DNA of 64,000 bases, from the NCBI RefSeq assembly GCF_901709675.1, contig NC_051095.1:13837456-13901455 (forward strand), in the 5' to 3' direction. Position numbers and translations under genes: made by a program. This document shows, piece after piece, positions 59,420 to 64,000 of the stretch. This DNA is from Syngnathus acus. Taxonomy: Eukaryota > Chordata > Actinopteri > Syngnathiformes > Syngnathidae. Under the pieces are notes generated by a model. The model saw only the letters and a program-made list of their open reading frames with translations. It ran no database searches and had not been told where the DNA came from. Numbering within the stretch: position 1 is the first letter of the stretch; the number at the start of each line of letters is the position of its first letter.

Positions 59420-59718
59420 CAGAGGCGTAGCCAAGCCGGGGCGAGCCGGGGCGAGCCGGGGCGGCGCCCCGGTTAGGACTCCCTGCGCCCCGGTTGAAAA
59501 AAATCAAGCTTTTTCGATTCTTCATTTTCATGCCGTTTTTTTCTTTCGGTCTTGCGCGAATGTGCTTGCGCTATTCTATGTGCGCGATGTTATCCATTCA
59601 CCGTTTGCCTCCCGGTCCCGGATGTTGTTTTAGCGATCAGCGAACGGCGTGGGTGATGTTCGATTTTTTTTCCTGTGGGCGTGCGCCCCTACTGGAAAAA
59701 TTCCTGGCTACGCCTCTG
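59420..59718. mobile_element. hAT-like MITE, 299 bp, inserted in a GGAT microsatellite
   Basis: Termini CAGAGGCGTAGCCA and TGGCTACGCCTCTG are perfect inverses over 14 bp. The flanking 8-mers are both GATGGATG (59412-59419 and 59719-59726), as for hAT, though the repeat context makes this match unavoidable. Inside, a GAGCCGGGGC unit is repeated near the left end. No transposase frame. Confidence 0.82.
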
Positions 59719-59754
59719 GATGGATGGATGGATGGATGGATGGATGGATGGATG
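59719..59754. repeat. (GGAT)n, right part of the interrupted microsatellite
   Basis: GATG repeats continue directly after the hAT-like insert, so this tract and 59318-59419 were once one array. Confidence 0.9.
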
Positions 59755-59999
59755 TTATTGGTAGTGTGTGTGTTTCTAGTGCTCCTTGCATGTTTAGTTT
59801 ATTGTGGTTACTGCTAAAATTTGAATGTTTGTATGTTTGCAGAGCTCATTCTTCTCTGTCAGTGCACAGTTTCTGCCATTGTGGAGTGTATTTCTTCAAC
59901 ATTTATTCTCTATGGCTGCTTCACAAAAGCACGAGGCGGTAGGAAACAAATCAAATCGCATTTTGACCCGGCGCCCTCCCTTCCCCTCACGCTGGTGAT

Positions 60000-60300
60000 T
60001 ACGTAGCCCCTTGTCGCGACTCCGCCCTCTTTGTGTCCCGCTTGCACTTCCTCATTCGCGTGACGTTGAAAGCCGTCACCAATTGGCTGACACTCTGTGA
60101 CGTCGGCGTGATGTCGGGAATTCCTCTCCCAGCGGAGCTCCGATAGTCGGTGAAACGGAGCTTCGGAAGGAAGTGGCACGTACTGTATCCACGTGAGACG
60201 GGCGGATAAGTTGATAATGTTTTCCAGGCCGCTCTTCCATCCTCCCGCATCAGACGCCGCAACCTCTTTCTCTGCCTGCACCTTCAGCGAGCCGGAAGAT
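60000..60300 (+). promoter_or_regulatory. Probable promoter of a downstream gene
   Basis: This repeat-free, GC-richer segment clusters promoter motifs: GTGACGTTG (around 60060), TGACGTCG (CRE core, 60098-60105), CCAAT (60079-60083) with overlapping ATTGG, CGGAAGGAAG (ETS-like, 60164-60173), CACGTG (60190-60195) and a CCGCCC box near 60022. It is followed by short upstream ORFs and a GTAAGT donor. I infer a TATA-less CRE/ETS-type promoter reading to the right. The TSS is not determinable. Confidence 0.55.
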
Positions 60301-60433
60301 GAGTTTCAGTGTGCTCCCCTCGCGTCTCTGAGCAAAAAGCTAGTAAACTAGCAAACATGGTCATTCTCATTCGCATTGGATGTGCGTAAACACAACATCT
60401 GAGAATTGTGACCCCAGCCAGCCCAACATTCAC
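60200..60433 (+). other. Probable non-coding first exon with two upstream ORFs
   Basis: The segment downstream of the CRE/ETS cluster ends at a perfect GTAAGT donor (60434). It carries two short ORFs of 10 codons plus stop (60299-60331, MSFSVLPSRL; 60357-60389, MVILIRIGCA) and no long frame, as expected for a 5' UTR exon. The left boundary is a guess. Confidence 0.45.
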
Positions 60434-63400
60434 GTAAGTCTGTTGATATTTTCACTTTGTTTTCGTGACTAATTGTGACAAAACAGTCTTAGAATACAAG
60501 CTCCTTCATTGTGGGACAAGGTCAATGTGAGACTCCTGTTGTAAACTAACAAATTGGACATTTATTTCTACCAAAAATGACACAAACTGCTCAGTTTGTT
60601 AAAAACACAAAATTACTGATTACAAAATCATGCTGGTAAAGTTTTGTGTCAGTAACCTTTTTCTTACCCGATGATGCATTTTCCTTCCCAAATGCATCAT
60701 AGGTGCACTGCATTTTCTCTTGACTTAGGGCAAGATTCTTATTAGTTAATTCCAGAGTGCATTATGAGCAAGAAACAGACATTCACACTCACATTACACC
60801 AATGGACAATTTGTAAAGTTTTTAAACCTTTATTGAGCCATGGCACATATTTTACATTAGAAAAATGTCACTGTATGCCACCAAGCAAAAACAGCATTGG
60901 AATCACATTAATTTTTGTGCCTGCAGACAAGTTGGGAATCACTGACTCCTCATTGAAACTAACATGTTGTTGCATTGTGGGAGGAAGTCAGAATGCCCGG
61001 GAAAAAATGCATGCAGTACGTTTTGTAAGTTCTGTACTTTGACAGTGTCCAAAACATTTGTTTACAAGGTCCATGTCATTTACTGAGCTGAGCATTTGTT
61101 GTTATCTCGGCGCAGCATGAATTTATCTGCGCTTTTCGTCAGGCGAGCGAGGGGCCTTGCTTTTTTTCTTCAGGCTATCTCGACTGCAATGAATGGCCTT
61201 TTGAAAATAGACAGGGCGTTTTGAAGATAGACATTGAAAAACTGTTCATATGACTGTGGTCAACATGGAAAATATAAGGTGTTCTTCCCGAAGCTCCAAT
61301 CGCACTGTTCACACGTGCACTGCAATTGGAAGTTTGTTGTACCGTATTTTCCGCCCTAAAAGGCGCACCTAAAAACCTAAAATTTTCTCAAAAGCCGACA
61401 GTGCGCCTTATAGGCCAGTGCGCCTTATATATGGATCAACTGATGAATTTGTTGATCCATACTGGTTGTACACAGTGCTCTGCCAAAATGTTTCAGTACG
61501 TTTTAGTACGACTAGTAAATTACAAGGTCGCATCGCTTCCCAGCATTACGGCAACTGTAGTCAGGGGGCGTCACCGAATAGCTGTTGTACCCGCGAGGCT
61601 ATTTCATGTCAAAATAGGCTGCTCTGTTAATGTTTCGAGTAAATCTACGGATCGATATGGAAGGGAAACATAGGTAAGTAGTACCAATGCGTTAGATCGA
61701 ACTTTAGTCAGTTCCGATCATTTTATAGGAGATCGTTTGAGAAACGCGATTGTTTACACTTTGCTGAGGCTCATGGGAGATTGCGAGCTGAGGCTCGTGA
61801 GACTTTGCGGATGGCTAATGCTATTGCGATAGCTGCTATACGTACCAGGCTATTTCATGTCAAAATAGGCTGCTCTGTTAATGTTTCGAGTAAATCTACG
61901 GATCGATATGGAAGGGAAACATAGGTAAGTAGTACCAATGCGTTAGATCGAACTTTAGTCAGTTCTGATCATTTTATAGGAGATCGTTTGAGAAACGCGA
62001 TTGTTTACAGAGGGCTCGTTGGTTATTGGCTAGTGGATGCATACCGCAACCCTAGTCAACCTCAGTTTGATGCAGTATAGCTTCTATTTTATGCGCCTTA
62101 TAATCCGGTGCGCCTTATATATGGACAAAGTTTTAAAATGGGCCGTTCATTGAAGGTGCGCCTTATAACCCGGTGCGCCTTTTAGGGCGGAAAATACGGT
62201 ATGTAAAAAAAAAAAAAAACCTTTGTATTGAGTATTATGGTCTAAAATCTTTTTCTCACAAAAATCTAACTTCTGATTTTATTTTTCCTCTTCACTTGTC
62301 AAAACAATTAACAATAAGGACAATATTAAAATTGAGGCTTGCCTCTGTTTTTTTTTTTTTTTTTTTTTTTTATGCCCCTTCTGGGATTTGCTTTATTCCT
62401 CCCGACACCAAATGATGTAAGCACAATCTTTAGCCATTAAACATTTAACATTTTCAAGAATCTATTTTATCATACTGAATCCTTGGCGAGGCAAAGCGAC
62501 CAGGGCATTGCAGCTTGGAAGCAGTTCCTTGGGTCAAAAGTTTCCAACATGTTGATAAAGCGCCACTTTTGCAACATGGAAATGGAAACTATGTCTTCGC
62601 GTGATTGATACCACGATTGCCTTCCAACAGGATCCTTTCTGGTAAAACAAAAAACAATGTGAAAATTATTCAGTTAATGTTGTCTTTTTCTTAGTGAGAA
62701 GTGAACTTGCAAGTCTCTTTTTGTAAAATAGTATAGACAAGGGGGGTTAAAATTTGACAACGCAGTTTTTAAAAATACGCTAATTCTCTCTGTTCACTCC
62801 CATGTTGTTAGTGTAAGCAATGCATGTCAGCAAGGAACCAGTTTGAACTATAGGTATCATTAAAAAAAAAATACAAAATTATTGTACTTTACAAATGAGT
62901 TGAAATCAATCAACCAATAGCTCAGCAATAAAATCGATCAATGTACTTGAAACAAACAACAAACTTAAAATAACCCGCCACCCTCATTTGAGGAAAAGAT
63001 TCCCCAGCCGTTACACAAGAAGCTCAGATGTCCACCCAAGAGCTGAAGACGGCTTTAAATAGATAAGCGCTTAAGTTGCGCGCCAATGAGCCATCGTGAC
63101 CCTTGACCAAGGTGATTCCTCAAAGTCTCGATCCTGACTCAGCACAACACGTCTCGAGGCTCAAAGGAAAAGCAGAACCCGTGAAATTCTCTTCTATTTC
63201 TAAAATGTGAACGTGAGCAAAAAATGTCTGCGAACTGAAGTAAAGTCCTGGTTTATTCCGCACTGCTCAGTGCTTTCGGTAGTGTTCGCAATAATTAGCT
63301 CTTTAGACTACGAGAAAATCTGCCTCAGCGGTTTTGATTTTCGGATAATTATTTGCATGATTATGCAAGCCCGAATGCCAGAAAGTCACATGAATACTGG

Positions 63401-63518
63401 CAATCACAACATGCTAATTTATGTTTAAACAAAATGAACAGCAAATTGCCCAAAAAGAGTAACATGCAGAAACTTAGAAATTGTCTTCATCATGTTGCTG
63501 TCCTTCCCATTTCCATAG
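60434..63518. other. Probable intron 1 of the downstream gene
   Basis: GT...AG borders at 60434 and 63518. It contains the 862-bp TACCGT-ended transposon (61340-62201), a T run (about 62346-62370) and otherwise AT-rich unique sequence; 62400-63518 has no recognised feature. Confidence 0.45.
61340..62201. mobile_element. Second copy of the 251-bp-unit transposon, inverted, 862 bp
   Basis: The same termini and subterminal modules as 47642-49005, in reverse orientation. It has two tandem units (GGCTATTTCATG starts at 61597 and 61848, 251 bp apart). The 502-bp length difference from the other copy equals two units. A consensus GGTAAGT occurs on the + strand in each unit (61673-61679 and 61924-61930). 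The open frame 61326-61673 matches the minus-strand frame of the other copy almost residue for residue. Confidence 0.9.
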
Positions 63519-63703
63519 GGTCCGCCATGTTTCCCGACGCCTTAGAAGCAGCTGGGCGGATGGACGGCCTGTCCATGGCCTCCCTCCAGCCCGAGGAAGA
63601 GGAGGAGGAAGCAGAGGTGGTTGTGGAGAGAGGGCCGAAAAAACGCGGCCGCTACCGGAAAAGCATACAGCTACTGAAACCCTTCAGGATAACACAAAAG
63701 TAA
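63519..63703 (+). CDS. N-terminal coding exon of an unrecognised gene
   Basis: An acceptor (TTTCCATAG) ends at 63518; eight bases later GCCATG gives a good start context (ATG 63527-63529). The frame reads MFPDALEAAGRMDGLSMASL, then six glutamates and the basic block ERGPKKRGRYRK, then SIQLLKPFRITQK before TAA at 63701. The exon may instead end at 63699, where a donor-like GTAAAA follows. It is GC-rich in an AT-rich setting. The acidic-then-basic pattern is typical of nuclear proteins, but I cannot name the family. It could also be a short chance ORF. Confidence 0.45.
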
Positions 63704-64000
63704 AAGATGGCATTTTATTGTATTAGTCTCTAAGTACTCGTCATGGTGTGGAAACAAGGGGAACCTAAAAGCATTAAAAAAAACGACATTAAGGTTAATG
63801 AAAATGCACCTCTAGTGTAGATCTTTCTTCTTGCGTTCTTATCGCTCTTATGAACATATTTGGGGAAAGTGTAAGAATGAATCCACAAAAGCATAAAACA
63901 CCGTGTTGATCTTGTGATAGTCACTAAACTAAGGGATTGTGAGGTGCGATGACATCTCGGGCGATATGGTCTTACGAGATGTCACGCACGATAGCAGCCC
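63704..64000. other. Sequence after the last candidate exon
   Basis: AT-rich to mixed sequence, nothing recognised; presumably intron if the gene continues beyond the window. Confidence 0.4.

Noticed and set aside
59154-59531. Frames with repeated Ile-His-Pro-Ser or Met-Asp-Gly-Trp
   Set aside because: Translations of the GGAT microsatellite; the same applies to 4861-5331 and 15668-15970.

Overview
The window is vertebrate nuclear DNA, most likely from a teleost fish. Coding exons are short and separated by kilobase introns with GT-AG borders. The spacers are AT-rich and full of microsatellites, and the repeats are fish-type: hAT and TA-flanked DNA transposons, L2-like LINE remnants, a tRNA-derived SINE and (GGAT)n-tailed retroposons. 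No bacterial, viral or CRISPR feature was seen. Family names rest on recognition by eye; no database search was possible.

The main gene is on the + strand. Twelve exons (7950-8081 through 54779-54910) join in frame into a 594-residue ecto-NOX disulfide-thiol exchanger. Its wording fits ENOX2 (tNOX) better than ENOX1. It has a proline/methionine-rich N-terminus, one RRM domain (about residues 106-175), an acidic segment, a coiled coil, and a C-terminal region with the HVH and TGVGASL motifs. Further 5' exons probably lie upstream of the window or within 1-7949. The 3' UTR begins at 54911, with poly(A) signal candidates near 55729 and 55774.

A second transcription unit probably starts about 5 kb further on. 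60000-60300 is a repeat-free segment with CRE, CCAAT, ETS and E-box motifs. It is followed by a likely non-coding first exon ending at a GTAAGT donor (60434), then a coding exon at 63519 with a good Kozak ATG. The encoded N-terminus is acidic then basic, and I do not recognise it.

The rest is introns and spacers with many mobile elements. Three hAT copies stand out. 20533-21453 has a perfect 8-bp target duplication and a broken BED-finger ORF. 11801-12330 carries a transposase dimerisation fragment. 59420-59718 sits inside a (GGAT)n microsatellite. A TACCGT-ended transposon family is present in at least four copies or relatives. Two of these, 47642-49005 and 61340-62201, are inverted relative to each other and differ in length by 502 bp, exactly two of their internal 251-bp units. 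Intron 7 holds an old, diverged multi-copy repeat that I cannot assign. No convincing new biological system was found; the most unusual structures are the 251-bp-unit elements and the unrecognised downstream gene.
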